Positions 12,641 to 26,142 are shown, counted from the first letter of the stretch. The stretch is 64,000 bases of DNA from Stratiolaelaps scimitus (GCA_019614645.1 JABWDB010000002.1:14421501-14485500); one strand, 5' to 3'. Program-made: numbers and translations. The notes: generated by a model from the sequence alone, not told the origin.

Positions 12641-13990
12641 AGATTCGGCGGGGGGGGGAGTGGTTATCATTGCCCTCCTGCCACATAGGAGAACTGTTGG
12701 AAGACGCGATGAAAAGCTCCAGTATGTTCGACATGGTAGGTCTTATAAGCACTGTTATATAGCGGAACCGAGGCCGTTGTGCCGCGGAAAGTCAGCTCTG
12801 GGTCGACTAAAAAATAATATGTGTACAACCTACGATAGAAATTATGGCAATTCGAATATTTTGCTGCAGTTGGAGTTTAGAGGCGGTGGGTGACGTAGTC
12901 ACATCGCTTGGACATCGTACTCGTCGAGAACAGTACGTGCACCGTATGAGTATAGTCGCCTGCTGTAATACGGGAAGAGGACATCGCCTATAATGAAATA
13001 TTACCAATGCATTCGTCCCTGAGGACCCTGTCGTATGTCTGCAGGTCCAACCCGTGTGCCACGAACTCCTCTACCATCGAAACACTATAAAAGTGTCAGC
13101 CAGTACCTGACCGTGAGGCCGTAACTGACAAAACTAAAAACGATACTGCTGCTCATAAGGTACGCACGTGCTGCGATGGCATCCGTTCGCTCATTTTGAA
13201 CCGCGCCCTGATTGCTGTGTTGCCTAGTCCTACCCGTAACTATTGGCCTGACTGACGCGGCGATTTGCCTGACAGGTCCTGCGTGTGTTATGATATCGCA
13301 GCCTTCTCTGGGCAACAAGTCCGTGTCACTGACGGATCACGGGAGAGGTAATGAGTTGCTAATACTCGCAGTTCGGCCTAGCGCTACGCAGCCAGCTCAA
13401 ACTGCCTAAGAGGTTACAATATAGATCATAGTTTTCATATCCAATTCGGCTAGGCATTGCAATATCAAATCGGGGCGAGCCGCAGTTTGAAATATCACTT
13501 CGTCGGCAAAAGTTTACTGTGACAAATTCGATTAGCAGTATTAGCCGACACCATATGGTAGCTTGATGGAGTACAGGCCATTACTGTGTGACTACAGTTC
13601 GGAAGATTCATTCTGTGAACCCAAAGAACAGCCGAGGAAGGGTCTCCATCCCCATGATAATGTCGTAAGCTACGCATTCGTATCGATGGCGTTCGCTTCC
13701 GTGTGCACACAGGCGGGCGGCACATACGCAGGTCCATTGTTGTTGGATTAGACTATGTGTGATTCTGAAGACACATCGGGTTTCAGCCAGGTGGTTCTCT
13801 GTTCTCTTTACTCTTTGGAGTTGTTCGTTGCTTCGTTTTCCTTTTTTTCGTCTGTTGCCGAATTTGCGAGTCTGACCCGTATTCGTTTGCTTCCCGCACT
13901 ACGCTCCCCTCTCCATGCGGCCACGTCACGTGTATTATCCAGCGAAGGCTGCTGACTCGTCTTGTCAGGTTGCCGAATTTCTTTTTCCTT

Positions 13991-15130
13991 CTACCCGACT
14001 ATGTGATCTTCGACGCCCGCGACCCAGTTTGTTCAAATGGCGCACGCGCGAAGACCTTCCGGAATGCCGGCTGAGCTTGTCTCGTCACGTGGACAGCCAG
14101 CCCTAACGTGTTTCTGATCACAAACGGCCAACGCAATCCCCTGCTGTCGATCCACAGCAGGCGGTGTCCGGTCACCAGATCTAGTGCAGATCGAACGAGA
14201 TGCACTTCTTCGGCGGCAGAGGTAGCTGCTGCTGGTGCCACCGTTCCGCTCGCTGCCTCCGTTGCCTTGCTGTCTTGACCCGTCTGGTCCTGCTTCCGTG
14301 GTCTTGCCCGGCCTCAGCTCATCCTGCTGCCACAGTGTTGGTTCTATCAAGTCCAAAAGGGGAATTGGAGGTGAAGGGCCCTAGGGAGGGAGTCATGCGG
14401 CGGGACATCGGACATCAGTAGCTGAGACGACTAGCTTCGCGTGCCATTCCACTCTGGTTTAAAGTGAATCTCAACCAAAAAAAACAACTCGGACGGCCTG
14501 CTGCTCCGACGGTAGTCTCAAGGCAGACAGATAGACAGGCGAGCAAGGTCAAAGCTTACGCCAGCGACGAGACGCGTACAGCGACACACTAGGCTCACCC
14601 TTCCCCCGTGGTAGGCTGCAATGCCGCAAATTGCATGGAAGAAGGAAGGGAGGCTAGGTGAAGCCGGAAAAGACTGCTGCTACTGCTAGCAGAAAGGGAG
14701 GATACGGCCCGCAACGTTGGACGCCAGCAGAGAGAAGCACCCCGAAGGCTGAGGATTGGGTTGGTTAGGGCATGTGGATGGGTTAGTTCTCTCTCTCTCT
14801 CTCTCTCTCTAGTTCGATGTTTCTGAGTCGGCATTGGGGAACGTGGCCAAACGTGGCCGAGAGCGGGCGGATGAAAGGGAAGAAGGAAGCAATGACGAAC
14901 GGAATACGATGGAATAGGATAGGACTAGATAGGACGGAACTAGGCTGTCCTGTGATTCCTGTCTGTCGGATCCACCAAGAGCAAGTGTGCCGCCAACAGC
15001 AGCACAAGCAGCACCAGTGGCGGCTGATCGGGCGCGCGGGCGGTCTTTTGATCGGTGAACGTGGGACCGTGCCATGCTTTGAAGGTCGACAGCAGAAGAA
15101 AAACGAACAGTAGACAGAGCCGTACGAGAA
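13991..15130. other. GC-richer zone with (TC)n
   Basis: A moderately GC-rich block with short overlapping open frames on both strands, a (TC)n array at 14788-14812 and no recognisable domain. Confidence 0.35.
14788..14812. repeat. (TC)n microsatellite
   Basis: A perfect CT array of about 25 bp, purine-rich on the minus strand. Confidence 0.9.
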
Positions 15131-15470
15131 GCCGGGTGTTAGGGACGCGGGTCAGAACGAACTAGCTCATATGCGAGCGATTTAGCTATCAACAGCTATT
15201 TCATTTTTGGAGGTAAGCACTGAGGCAAGTAGGCAGACTGAAATAAATCGGGCATAACACCATTTCACTATGGCTTTGGGTTTTATGTGAAGGGAATTCG
15301 GGGCCGGAGCCGGAGGGGGATTAAACTTGAGCTCTCGTTTCAGGGCTCCCGTGGAAATACTATAGGGTAGATTGGCTGTGGGTACTACCTTTCTTTAGCC
15401 GACATCCTGACTCACTGTACCTAAATCTACCTACGAGAGATTGACAACGATCTGGTGTCAGAGAAAACGA

Positions 15471-15493
15471 GAGAGAGAGAGAGAGAGAGAGAC
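15471..15493. repeat. (GA)n microsatellite
   Basis: A perfect GA array of about 23 bp. Confidence 0.9.
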
Positions 15494-16350
15494 AATCATC
15501 AGTTATTGCAAGAGCGGTTTACAGGGAGCATGACAAATTCCAATGAGTTCTTTGGGCCTTGCGAACACGTGAATATCATAAACACATTTTCGCATTGATA
15601 ATGTAAATGACAGAATCAGCACCTTTCTGCTCATTTACCAATTGGCGACATTTATTAGGAGCAAGCGACATGGTGGGGCTCATCGACGTATTTTACACTA
15701 TTGTCTACTTACAGACAGAAATGCAGCCAGTTCTCGTTGCCGCATGTAGACTCTGCATGCCCAACGTTCGAATCGAATGCCACCGATCATTTGTCGAGTT
15801 GCTCCTTCGCATCATTATATATGCATTTAAAGTGCCTTAATCCTCTCTCTCTCTCTCTTCCATTCTCTGCCCGGTTTCTAGCTTTGTTAATGACCATGTG
15901 ACTTTCGGCTACATTGACTTTGCCTTGGATATTGCGTGTGGATATTGCGCAGAGCACGCGCTGTCGAGGACAGGCAAGTCATGGCAGGTCGAGCGAGGGG
16001 TGAAGCGGTACCTCCCGATACGTTCTATGTATTCAGGGGGTTCGGGATTGCTTTCGGGGATGCATTTGTGGATCGTCGAAATAGCAGCTGCAGCAGCAGC
16101 ATCCGAGTAGATTAGCGCCAACCGAGGAGAAACTCGACAAAGATAACGCTACAGACTACGAGACCCCGCCAAGGGCAAAGCAATCGAAGGCGGAGCAAAC
16201 GCCCCGGGTCCTGTTCTCCCTGCAGAATATGTCCCCTTCAACGCTCGGCGCAGATACTAACGTGTTCGTCGTGAGCTCTTTGAACTCTCTCGACCATGCG
16301 TTTTCTACGGCCATGAGATGTGCCTGTACTGAGTCGACACAAATGCCACA

Positions 16351-16364
16351 TAGCTAGCTAGCTA
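16351..16364. repeat. (TAGC)n short tandem repeat
   Basis: Three and a half units of the self-complementary tetramer TAGC. Confidence 0.8.
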
Positions 16365-17670
16365 AGTAGGCTCGTTTATTGCTCTATAATCAAAGCGGCA
16401 TGGTTATGATTACTACTAGTCTACGTGAGTCCTTCATCACGAGACGTACCACCCTTCGCTGCGGCTATTTGAGATCTTCAGATGTCTGAGGTGGTAGCAA
16501 TGTAATTCTGCTTTTAAAATGCATCCACTGTCCATTCGATATAAATTTACACGTTCGAAAATCGCCGTGACCACCATGTTTACTCACTCTGGTACACACC
16601 ATCTGGTAACTACACACAGCAAACGTATACTTGGAAATTATGCTAAGACTATATATACATATATTTGGAAGGGAACTAAATTGCAGAAGACCAAATATGT
16701 GGTAAATACCGTACCATTTATACAGCCGATATTAGACGTGGATGAAATAGCAAAATAGGCCTATTTGTGCTTGCATGTTTCGAGCCAATAATCCATAGTC
16801 ACCGTTTGCCAAGTGTGTCTGGATACTACTGTGATATCTCGGGGTATAGTGTAAATGTACATGTGTTATGTTGGATGTGCTAATGGATTAAATTGAAATG
16901 GTCTCCTGCAGAGGTGACTCAGGTCAAATAAAACAATTGCAAAAAAAAACGACATTATATTGAATTAGAATTGCAGTCAACTGCATATGTGTTCTATACT
17001 GCGCTCGGACAGCACCTTCGATTCGGGCGTCACACACAAATGCCTACTCACATGTCTAACTTTTCGAGTATCTTTCTGAGCGCACTGATTTGCGGTATTC
17101 AGGCAGTAAATACCAGAGGAATTCTGCCAAGATGGCCAGACGTGTTGTCCAAGTTGCTCTGACTCAGCTACGATGCACCATGGCTTCAGCCACCGCACTG
17201 GGGTGGTCATCCGTACCCGACTCTCTCCACTTCTATAAATCTCTCATTCTGTCTCTCGCCGAACCACACAACCAGCGTCAGCCGACCCCCTATCGACTTA
17301 CTGCCGTCCACAGCCATCTTGGTGGCCCCCACCGCGTACAGACTGAAAGCCACCGACGGACTGTACTTCGCCGGCGTGGAAGGTTGTCACCGGCACAAGG
17401 AGTCGACGGCCCTGTCCGCATTGGTTGCTGAGAGACTATTCTTAAGCGCCTGCTTCTGGCTGGCTGTCCTCTGGGCAACACAAAGGCGTGCCTTCCTCCT
17501 CGCTCTCTCGGTACTGCTCGAGCTATTTGCGGACCTTGCTGAGCAGCTTAGCCAGTTCGGGACGGTCACAGCATGGCACCCGCTCCAGCCGACTAGGAGA
17601 TACTTAACCGCACACGTTTTCTACGGGGACACGGTCATGCACAGCTAGCAAGCCACCGCAGCAGAAGCCG

Positions 17671-17684
17671 CCCCCCCCCCCCCC
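17671..17684. repeat. C14 homopolymer
   Basis: Fourteen consecutive C, forming a G-run on the minus strand. It is prone to sequencing length error. Confidence 0.9.
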
Positions 17685-18394
17685 AAGGAACACAAGCATG
17701 GGGCTGGTGGAGCTGAAGGTGTCGCTGAGCGGTATTGTACTGTGTAAGCGTAGCGGCGGACAACGTTGCCGCTTTAGTCGTTGTGCCAAGGATGTCTGTT
17801 CCCTGTAACTCTCTCTCTCGCTCTCTCTCTTTTTCTCGAACTATCCTAGGCGTTCACCCCTGGGAAATTGTCTTAAGAGGGTGCTCACTGTACGGGAGTT
17901 GTTTAAAATAGCGCTTTTTTACGAGAGGAAAATCTTTATGAGGTGACCGCCTCCCATTATTGGACATCGCGCTTTGGAAACGGCTGTGGGAACATATCGT
18001 GGAGCGGTTGTGCAAGCAACTAGCTTCTTTCGCAGCATAGGTATCAACCGAATCTCTCTGTCCGCGGTGGATAGGTGGTGTATTTTGGTCGAGGTCTTTA
18101 TATGGAGATGCCAGTAATGGATGGATTGGCCTTGGTTCTGCCTGAAGTAAGGTCACAAGTGGGAATGTTCCCAGATACGTAAAGTATTGCTCTGGTGTGG
18201 CATGACCACGGTTTGAGTTCATTCATATGAGTCATGTTTAAATCGAGTGAGATTTAGCTGGCAATACGTATCACCTTTTTGTGGTTGGTTGAAACCTCTC
18301 ATCATATTGATCCATTATATGTTCGCTATGTATCAATTTCATGCCACATAAATTCAGGATGGGAATAATTAAAGAAAAAGTGCTGTTATACAGC

Positions 18395-18460
18395 TGGACA
18401 TCGGACCAAGGACCTCATATCTGTGAGTTTAACGCTATGCGAATCACACGACGAGGAAGT
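18395..18460 (-). repeat. tRNA-like segment, possible SINE head
   Basis: Read on the minus strand, GCGTTAAACTCACAGATATG followed by AGGTCC and then GGTCCGATGTCC has the order of a tRNA anticodon arm and B box. CTCA/TGAG form a short anticodon-like stem. A TTTTT run, a possible polymerase III terminator, follows about 30 bp after the B-box-like element. The T stem has a mismatch and the acceptor stem does not close, so this is not an intact tRNA. Confidence 0.25.
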
Positions 18461-18504
18461 AAACGACACTAGAATTAAGCTACTTTTCGACCGTCAGAAT
18501 GGCT

Positions 18505-18598
18505 CTATTCGATGGCCTGGAAGGCTAAGTCCGTAGCTGCAAAGAGCCAGAGGACGCAGGTTCGAGTCCCGCAACGTGACACACACCTTTAATAAAAA
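18505..18598 (+). repeat. tRNA-derived SINE-like element
   Basis: TGGCCTGGAAGGCTAAGTCC resembles an A box and D arm, and GGTTCGAGTCC about 40 bp downstream is an exact match to the polymerase III B-box consensus. The T stem GCAGG/CCCGC pairs with one mismatch. The acceptor stem does not pair, so it is not a working tRNA gene. An A-rich tail with AATAAAAAAAATAA follows, as expected for a SINE. It lies head to head with the minus-strand tRNA-like segment just upstream. No convincing target-site duplication was found. Confidence 0.4.
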
Positions 18599-19358
18599 AA
18601 ATAACCCTTTATCCTAATTTACCTCTGCGGCTCTAGCACTATGTTCTCGCATTAGCTAACCGTCATTTTGACAAATCTCGATATTCATTGCTAACATGTT
18701 TTCATGCAAATTTCTGTTTTCAGGTGAGTGAGTACCGAAGGCGATGACGGCCGACATCACCTGCGAACTATATTTCCCTTACAGGCTTACTATTTGATTC
18801 GATCTGTCGAACTGAGCGATTCGATATTCGCATAGATTCGGAGCACGTGCGAGACGACTCTCGTTAAGCGCTACCTATATACTAAAATATTGAGTATAAG
18901 GGAACAGGGTGGGTTAAAGATGAAAGCGATTAGCCATGCAAATTATAAGATACTTTCTATGTAATAAGTTCTTCTCTAGCTATTTTGACATAGTGAACGG
19001 GTGGTGTGCACAACGACGAGTATGTGCATACAATGTGAGTTTGCACAAGTCCAATTCGGACTGAGAAGTTGGTGGGAATCGGCGCTCATGTACTCAAATG
19101 ATCTGCAAGTCTATCTCCAGGCAAGTTAGCGAGTCCACTCGTTGTAGCTTTATGTCCGCTCATCTATTTTATTGCCGAGAATCTTGATCGAGCCGAGAGG
19201 CATCCTCGTCGGTGACTCCCGAATTGCAGCTTGCGGCAACGGAAGCGTTCGTAACGGGGAAATCACTGAGAATGATGGCCGACGATGACTTGGGCATTTG
19301 TGACTAGCTCCGCCCTGCCAAGGGTGTTATTATTCTACAGCGGCCGTCATATAAATGA

Positions 19359-19373
19359 TATATATATATATAT
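19359..19373. repeat. (TA)n microsatellite
   Basis: A short perfect TA array of about 15 bp. Confidence 0.85.
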
Positions 19374-20107
19374 TTTGGATTATCGCTTCAGTACTAGATC
19401 GCGCGGACGATTGAATGATGATGGTGATAAATTATACTATGATGTCGTAGCAACGTAGTAAAGAGAATACAACGAAATGAACCCAGCCATATGGGATAAC
19501 AGAGAGAAGACGACAAAGACCATGGGCGGGTATAACAATACGGCACACTTTCGATATCACTATACACAATTGAACATAATATATAATCTATGCATTTGTT
19601 CATTCAGTTAGTGGCTTTCGTCATCCATGGCTCGCCATCGACCACCGTCTCTCATTGTTGCGTCTATTTTTTATACGGAATAGAATACGATATATAATAT
19701 ATATTTATATATATATTCAAGCCGAGTTGGGCTATTGTGCACCGGAATCCCGCTTACAATTCCGCGCCAAGGCTACGTTGATATTCCAACTTGTTGATAA
19801 GCTGGCTCTAAGGGAAAATGCACTGCATACCCCAGTATACTTCTCTATTCGAGTACATTTGTACGAGCATAGAATTATTGAATAAGCATCGATAGCTACA
19901 TCATCACAATCAGCCGAGCCTGATGACGGATGCTGTTGGATAGTCGTTCATACTTCTGGACTAAGCAGACCCCCAGCAGCAGGAACCGATGATTCGCAAA
20001 CGTTCACACGGTAGGAAGGTGCAAGGCGCCCACTAGATAAAGGGGTCCAGTCCACAGCCGTAATGACGAATTCAGGGTTGATGGCGTTGCTCTCGAATAC
20101 AACATAC

Positions 20108-20125
20108 ATATATATATATATATAT
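20108..20125. repeat. (AT)9 microsatellite
   Basis: A perfect AT array of 18 bp. Confidence 0.9.
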
Positions 20126-21130
20126 TGGCACGGTAGAGCATATGTCGTGAGGGCAGATCTGCATGAATATGAGGGGCCAATATACACATTCAGTACAGTC
20201 GATGGAAATGCACACGACAACACCGATAAGCATGGAAGCCAATGAGCGTCATGTGACAAAATCTGCGGCAGAGCACACGGAGAGAATCGCTTATTAGCCG
20301 AAGGCGACCCCTGCAATCATCACCAGATACCATCCTGCAGAACTACTACTTCGGTTTGTATCTCCTGCAAAGCCCGATGTATTGACAATGCAAATCACAA
20401 TCGATAGGGTTGGCTAGTGCACGCAGGCAGACACAAACACACGCACGCACACACACACGCTAACGGCTGTACTATTAATTACGCATGTACAGCTACTGCA
20501 GCAATTTTGCACCTCATTGAATGTGAACTTATCAATTCACACGCAATCTTCGACCCAGCCCGACTACGCGATCTCCGCCGACAGGTTCCCCTCTGCCGGT
20601 TCCGCCCTGTAACCCGCCACCATTGACCCCTTCCGCTTGTGGGGTTCCGCACACTGTTGATTCCAGCCCGAAATGGGTCCTTTGCCGAACACTCATTCAG
20701 TGTTACCTGCTGTTGCGGATCGGGCTGACCCAGGGCGCTGGCATCGGAAGACAAATCGCTAAGCAATACTAATTCCAATCTTTCGATCGAATGCAGGGAG
20801 ATCGCTGGGCTGTTTCATCGCGGTTGCATGGGTGCGGGTATAACGCGTTCAATTGGGTGAACCGATCGTAGCAGTGTGGTAATGAAGGTGTCAATGCAGT
20901 GGAGGCAGCGATGAGGAAATATTCATAGTTCAGGAGAAAAGGAAAGAATATAAAAAAAAGAAGGACTGGAGGGCAATGTGTACTCTGGCTGCATGTGGCT
21001 GGTGGCTGTAACCATCTGCGCTATATTGTAATGAATTAACTCTTCGTCATTTCGAACCCCATCTATCTTTTCTTTCATAATCTTACCGTTGGTACGCGCA
21101 ACCGTTACCAGATAAGCTTCATGACGTTCC

Positions 21131-21298
21131 TTCGGGTATATATATACATATATACCCGAACGATATGAGTTCTGTTTGTCGTTGGCGAAAACGACAAACA
21201 GAACTCATATCGTTTTCTTTGCGTGGCTATATATATATATATATATATAGCCACGCAAAGAAAACGATATGAGTTCTGTTTGTCGTTTTCGCCAACGA
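21131..21298. repeat. Nested compound palindrome centred on (TA)n
   Basis: Three abutting or overlapping inverted repeats cover almost every base. First, 21131-21142 pairs with 21149-21160 (12 bp, 6-nt loop). Second, 21159-21183 pairs with 21190-21214 (25 bp, loop GGCGAA). Third, 21179-21227 pairs with 21250-21298, 49 bp with no mismatch, and the (TA)11 centre at 21228-21249 is itself self-complementary, so the whole 120 bp is a perfect palindrome. A 23-bp word occurs three times in alternating orientation (21161-21183 plus, 21190-21212 minus, 21265-21287 plus). The rightmost copy runs on smoothly into unique flank. The perfection suggests a recent origin. Confidence 0.95.
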
Positions 21299-22083
21299 GG
21301 GCCGAGATTTTTCAGAAAATCTTTCAATAAGCACACGGTTGAAGTGACAGGGCACGCCACCAGATAGTTCACGACTGAGCACGTGCGTCAATAACGAACA
21401 CTTTAAATACATTTTACTAAGATCCATGATTCAGGCACGTCCAATGAGCAAAATGTCCTCACATTTGATTGGCGTGAGGATGAACATGCAGCTATATTAC
21501 TCTATACATTGAAATGGGAATGAATAGGAGTGGTATGTCAATGCGATTCAGCTATCCTCGGCTAATGAGTGCGTTAATTTCGCAACGAGCGTTGATTTTT
21601 ATTTTCTTCAAAATTATTGCATTGCTACCGTGAATATCGGTATTGCTGATGCCCTTAGCATATTGCAATGATGCTTTCTAGCTGTCCACAGGCATTCGAG
21701 AGGTTGTCCGAAAAATTAGAGCACTGCAAAGCCATGTTGATTGTGGGAAACACCCTACCATGGAATCGATGCTGGAGCGATGGAAACAGCAGCCCCTCAT
21801 CAGTTCCTAGAGGCGCAGCGCTGACTGAGTGTTGGGCCCCTTTGACAGAGCAATATACGGCCACCGCTACAACACTCCCGAACACTCCGCGGAGCGGGCA
21901 CAGCAGTCAGCGACGGATCGACAATTAGACGAGGCTGATCTGCCACCGGATGATATCGGCCATTCGGCTGCTGGCCACAGTCTCGAGTCAGCGCTCCGGT
22001 CAGCATTGCTCGGCGGATCGTGGCAGGACACACGGCAGCCTCTCAATCTATCTCCGTATATCTCTCTCTCTATCTCTCTCTCG

Positions 22084-22105
22084 CACACACACACACACAC
22101 ACACA
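22084..22105. repeat. (CA)11 microsatellite next to (TC)n
   Basis: A perfect CA array preceded by an imperfect TC tract at 22062-22081. Confidence 0.9.
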
Positions 22106-24013
22106 GACGCACACGTTTCCTCTCTCTAAAACAGTAACACGATCCTCATAGCAACCGGCACTTGGACGGACACCGGGTCCAACGATTGGGACACTCCAAT
22201 TTCTCCTGTGCAATTCCATCTCGTTCGTGCGCGTTGCGCCAGGACGACGTTCCAAACGACGGCAACCCGTACGCTGTACGCCAACTTAACTTCTCGTTTT
22301 ATCTGCGGTCATCATTTCGAGGTGCATGCACCACGGCACGGTGGCGTAGCACGATTTCGACGAGTTCACTAATATCGAGGCGGAGAGCCACATCCCTCGA
22401 CCGTATTCCCCCATAGTCATTGGTACCGTGAGAGCAACGGAAGTGAAAAACGCTCCAGCTAATAATACGTGCTGAGATACGCGTCACGCGCGAGCGTTAG
22501 CGACGTTCAATGGCATGGGCAGATCGCGAAGTCCGCCTGAAGTTAGTGTTTACGGATTGTGCATCAATGACTCTGTGACTGATAGCGTGGTTGCGGAAAT
22601 ATCGTAAGAAGGACGGAGCAGGTCCCGTTGTCCAGTTGCCGGGTTACGACGCTTGATTTGGCCGGCCGTATGCCAGCCACACGGCGCCCTGAACCAGTCG
22701 ACCATTGGAGGTACGTCGGACAGAGACAAACGCTACCCCGGAACAAAGACGAGACACCCGAAGCGTCCGTACGTACAGTCTTCGTTCTCTCAATATGGTA
22801 TGATCGCATTGAAGGTACAAGCCCGGAACAAGCGCAAACGCGATCTCACCAGGAAATGATCAGCTGTTGTGTTGATGGTGCTCAATAGATGGCCATCGAC
22901 GAGACATACATTTATTCACCGTATCTCGCTCAGTGCACCTATCTACGCCTAGGTAGATCGTTATATAACATATAGGATAAGAAAATAGCCCCTAATTATC
23001 TTCGAGAGTGTCGGACAACGGACGGAGTTGTGGGTGGTGCAAGGTATTTATTACGGGACGCGCAGCTGGATCGGGGTTTCACGGCCGAGCGAGTACTTTT
23101 ACCTCGATGACTTGTCGTTGAATCCATGGAATTAATAAAAATGGGTAAGTACATGTTGATATTAGGACAATAGCGGCATATGTATATGAATTTTTCTAAC
23201 GGATCATCAAGCTTGCAAAATTGCATAATGCTCATTACGTGAACGGTGTGCTTACACTTTGACTGAATACACTTTGGCTACAGCCACTGTAACAATTGAA
23301 TGGGTAGAATTCCACAAAGAAGCGTTCACTAAATTATTATTCGATATATTGACAGATGTAGCCATTAGCATGGTATCCTTCCTTGCGGACATACCTTGTA
23401 TAATGTATCCGACCAATCATAGTGCTGCAGAGCTGTCCATCTGATTTCACGTATGTGGCTTAATGTGGTATCAAGACGTCACCGTAACCTCTTGTTTTAT
23501 CGCTTTTGTTATATTGTAGTCACCAATATAACAGAGCAACTACCCCAAAGCCCAACGAGTTCCGTTCAGCGAATCTCCCTACGAGATCCACAGACGACCT
23601 CAGATATAAAATATTTATCGATACGTGTGTGCGGCTCGGTTTTTCCCTGTTTACTGTGTTGATTTGGTGTATGTGCTCGTGCGCTGCTCGATGTAAACAT
23701 GCTTTGCGACAGCGCAGAGCAGTCCTCTCATGCGGTGCATTCTGTGGGATGCGCCGAACGTGGAGCAGGTTTCTCGTGTGGGTCTTAGCTGTATAGCGTA
23801 ATTGGCAGTTGTTGTGAGGCACCAATAGTTGTTTAATACCACTTCAAATCGTATGCGTGGATTGATAGAAAGAATATGAAGAGAGACAGAGGGAGAAAGG
23901 AATGAAGCTCCCGCACTCCGCCAGCCCCGCCCGGAGCAATAGAGGGACACGAGGGGAAAGCGAGCGCGTTCCATGGAGCAGAGTGAGGGCCCTGCCAGCT
24001 ATCAAACGACAGA

Positions 24014-24031
24014 ATAGATAGATAGATAGAT
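24014..24031. repeat. (ATAG)4 short tandem repeat
   Basis: Four units of a GATA-type tetranucleotide repeat. Confidence 0.85.
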
Positions 24032-26123
24032 GTGGCCTCAGCCGCCACGATTGGTAGACATGTCTGCAATAGCAGGGGTGCAGGAGTCATCAAGTGGCGC
24101 GTAAACCAAAGTGGACGCGCTCTGTGCTGGCTCCAGGGTGAATGGTCTGATTCGAACAGCGTCGGACAGCACGACTGCCCTATAAGTGCCGGCGCCGAGT
24201 CCTACAGCCGACGTCTAGGGAAGGGACACCGTCGAGATTATTATAGAACAAGCAAGGTACGAGTACGCGACTCTGGCGTGATCTCTGTCGGTCGTGGCGC
24301 TGGTAGCGACAGAGCTGGGTCTACCAATTGCTGCATTCTGCCGATCTTCTCTCTGATGGAAGAGCGGTGGTCGCCCTGTGGCATTGAGTGACAGTTGCGG
24401 GTTCAGGTAAGCCAGCAAGCAAGGGGTGACCGAATTGGAGGTTAGAGAGCGGGCGTTTGACGTTGAGCGAAGCACATCGTGGAGAGAAGTGCGATGGGGA
24501 GGGCCTGTCGGCGTCAAATGCTTCAAGCTCTGAATTATTCATTCCAAAATCCAACTGCTGCAGGCGGGACTGCCACGGATGGCGTCGTCAGCGATGGAAC
24601 GACGCCGGGACGACGTCCATCTAGGAGCAGGCGAGAAGGGAAGGTAGTGTGAACGATTTCAAGGGCGTCTACTATTTGAGCCGCCAAACGATTAGGGATC
24701 CCATTCGGGCGATTCATGCGGCAAGGAAGGTAGACAGACAGGCAGGCCAACATTCTATATGCTCTCCCAATACTTCCCCCCGGGCGCTCAGCATGAACCT
24801 CGACTGACTGCGTCGGGTCCATCATCGTGGATAGTAGGAGACGCCACTGGTCTAATGTGCCGCGTTGGTGATGCCTGCTGGCGGAGGCAGGCAGAGAGTT
24901 CCCGTTGGCAGTGTAATGATCGGAACATCACACCTGTTGATATTATATCCATGAAATGCACGGCGGATCGGCGTTCGGGGACAAGGGGTAAACGGTGGGG
25001 TTCGGCCAGCCAGGCTTCGGTGGCAGAACCACACAACTCATTACGATCTCGAGCGCGTTCCGTTCGGCGTTGGCTTCATCTATGCGATCGCGTGGTGCGG
25101 CCCACATGGACAGTGGGATCGGATGAAGGGATATTGGTGAGATGGAGAGCAATAGCTGGCGTCGGCATTGGACAGCGAAGGAGACCAAATAAGCCATCAC
25201 CATTTCATATATGGTGGTGTGCCGATGAAGGTGACACGATCCAGATAGCAAATAACACAAAAACAACAACAACAAAGAACAAATTCCATCAAAATGCCGC
25301 GTATGTATATATATAAATATAACAAGTTATCATGCGAGTTATTTATTTAGCAGTCGCACATTGAGAGATGTCATTCGACAGAGCGCGTACAAACTGTAGT
25401 GATTTACTACTGATAAAAAATGCATTATGCGATCGTAGCAATGAGAGATACCGGCCCAACACCTGGATACGCGGCAGCGGATTCCGGAACTCCTTTCCAA
25501 CGTGTGTGGCCCATGTCGCCCTGTGTTCCCCGAATATAACTCGAAAGGTAACCTACGACAAACGAACGAACTAGAATCACAGATACGAAGAAAAGACCCA
25601 CACACAATCTATTGATAGTAGAGTCTAGGTCTGTAAAAGGCCGCCTTTAGAGGTGGCCCACAATGATCAGGTGTATCCGCCTCCACCGCGCGGGATCTGG
25701 GACTGGGGCTAAGTTCCAGCCTCTCCAGTGCTTCTTACCAATGTCTACCCAATCCGAAGTTTAGATTCATGAAAGGACGTCGCAGAGCAAAGAGAAAGCC
25801 CTTTCAGCTGTCCCGCTGTTGTAAGCCTGAGGAGAGCAGGCTCGCGGAAACTGAAGACGTTTAAGGTTCGGTTAGCCAGCCAAGCAGACAACCGCCAAAC
25901 CGCCTGCCTCGAATTCTACCTCTACTACTGCTGATGCTGGCATTGGGTGGCACTGACTCGACTCGACTGCAGCTATTTCCTATCGCCGCTGTCTTCCCAC
26001 TTCTGCTGCTGTTACCACTTCTGATGGCTGGCACGATTGGAAGGTATAGCGCAGGTTAGGTTTATCCCTCCCACTTCGCTCCCTTTGTAGAGCAAGTAGA
26101 CAAAGAGTTCACTACTACTGTGG

Positions 26124-26142
26124 ATATATATATATATATATA
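26124..26142. repeat. (AT)n microsatellite
   Basis: A perfect AT array of about 19 bp. Confidence 0.9.

Larger units (their letters stand above)
10631..13990. other. Unassigned sequence with three (TA)n arrays
   Basis: No gene is recognised. There are TA arrays at 11223-11241, 11364-11390 and 11739-11764, and a tRNA-like segment at 12536-12640. The rest is ordinary sequence with short, featureless open frames on both strands. Confidence 0.4.
15131..18394. other. Unassigned sequence with simple repeats
   Basis: No gene is recognised. It contains (GA)n at 15471-15493, a 13-bp near-perfect tandem duplication at 15926-15951, (CTAG)n at 16351-16364 and a C14 run at 17671-17684. An open frame at 15607-15840 (77 codons) lacks low-complexity sequence but has no recognisable motif. 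Confidence 0.35.
18599..21130. other. Unassigned sequence
   Basis: No gene is recognised. It contains TA arrays at 19359-19373 and 20108-20125, a mixed AT patch near 19690-19718 and a short CA run near 20445. Confidence 0.35.

Noticed and set aside
15607..15840. 77-codon non-repetitive open frame
   Set aside because: Length is well within chance and no motif is recognised; control translations of plainly non-coding parts look just as protein-like.
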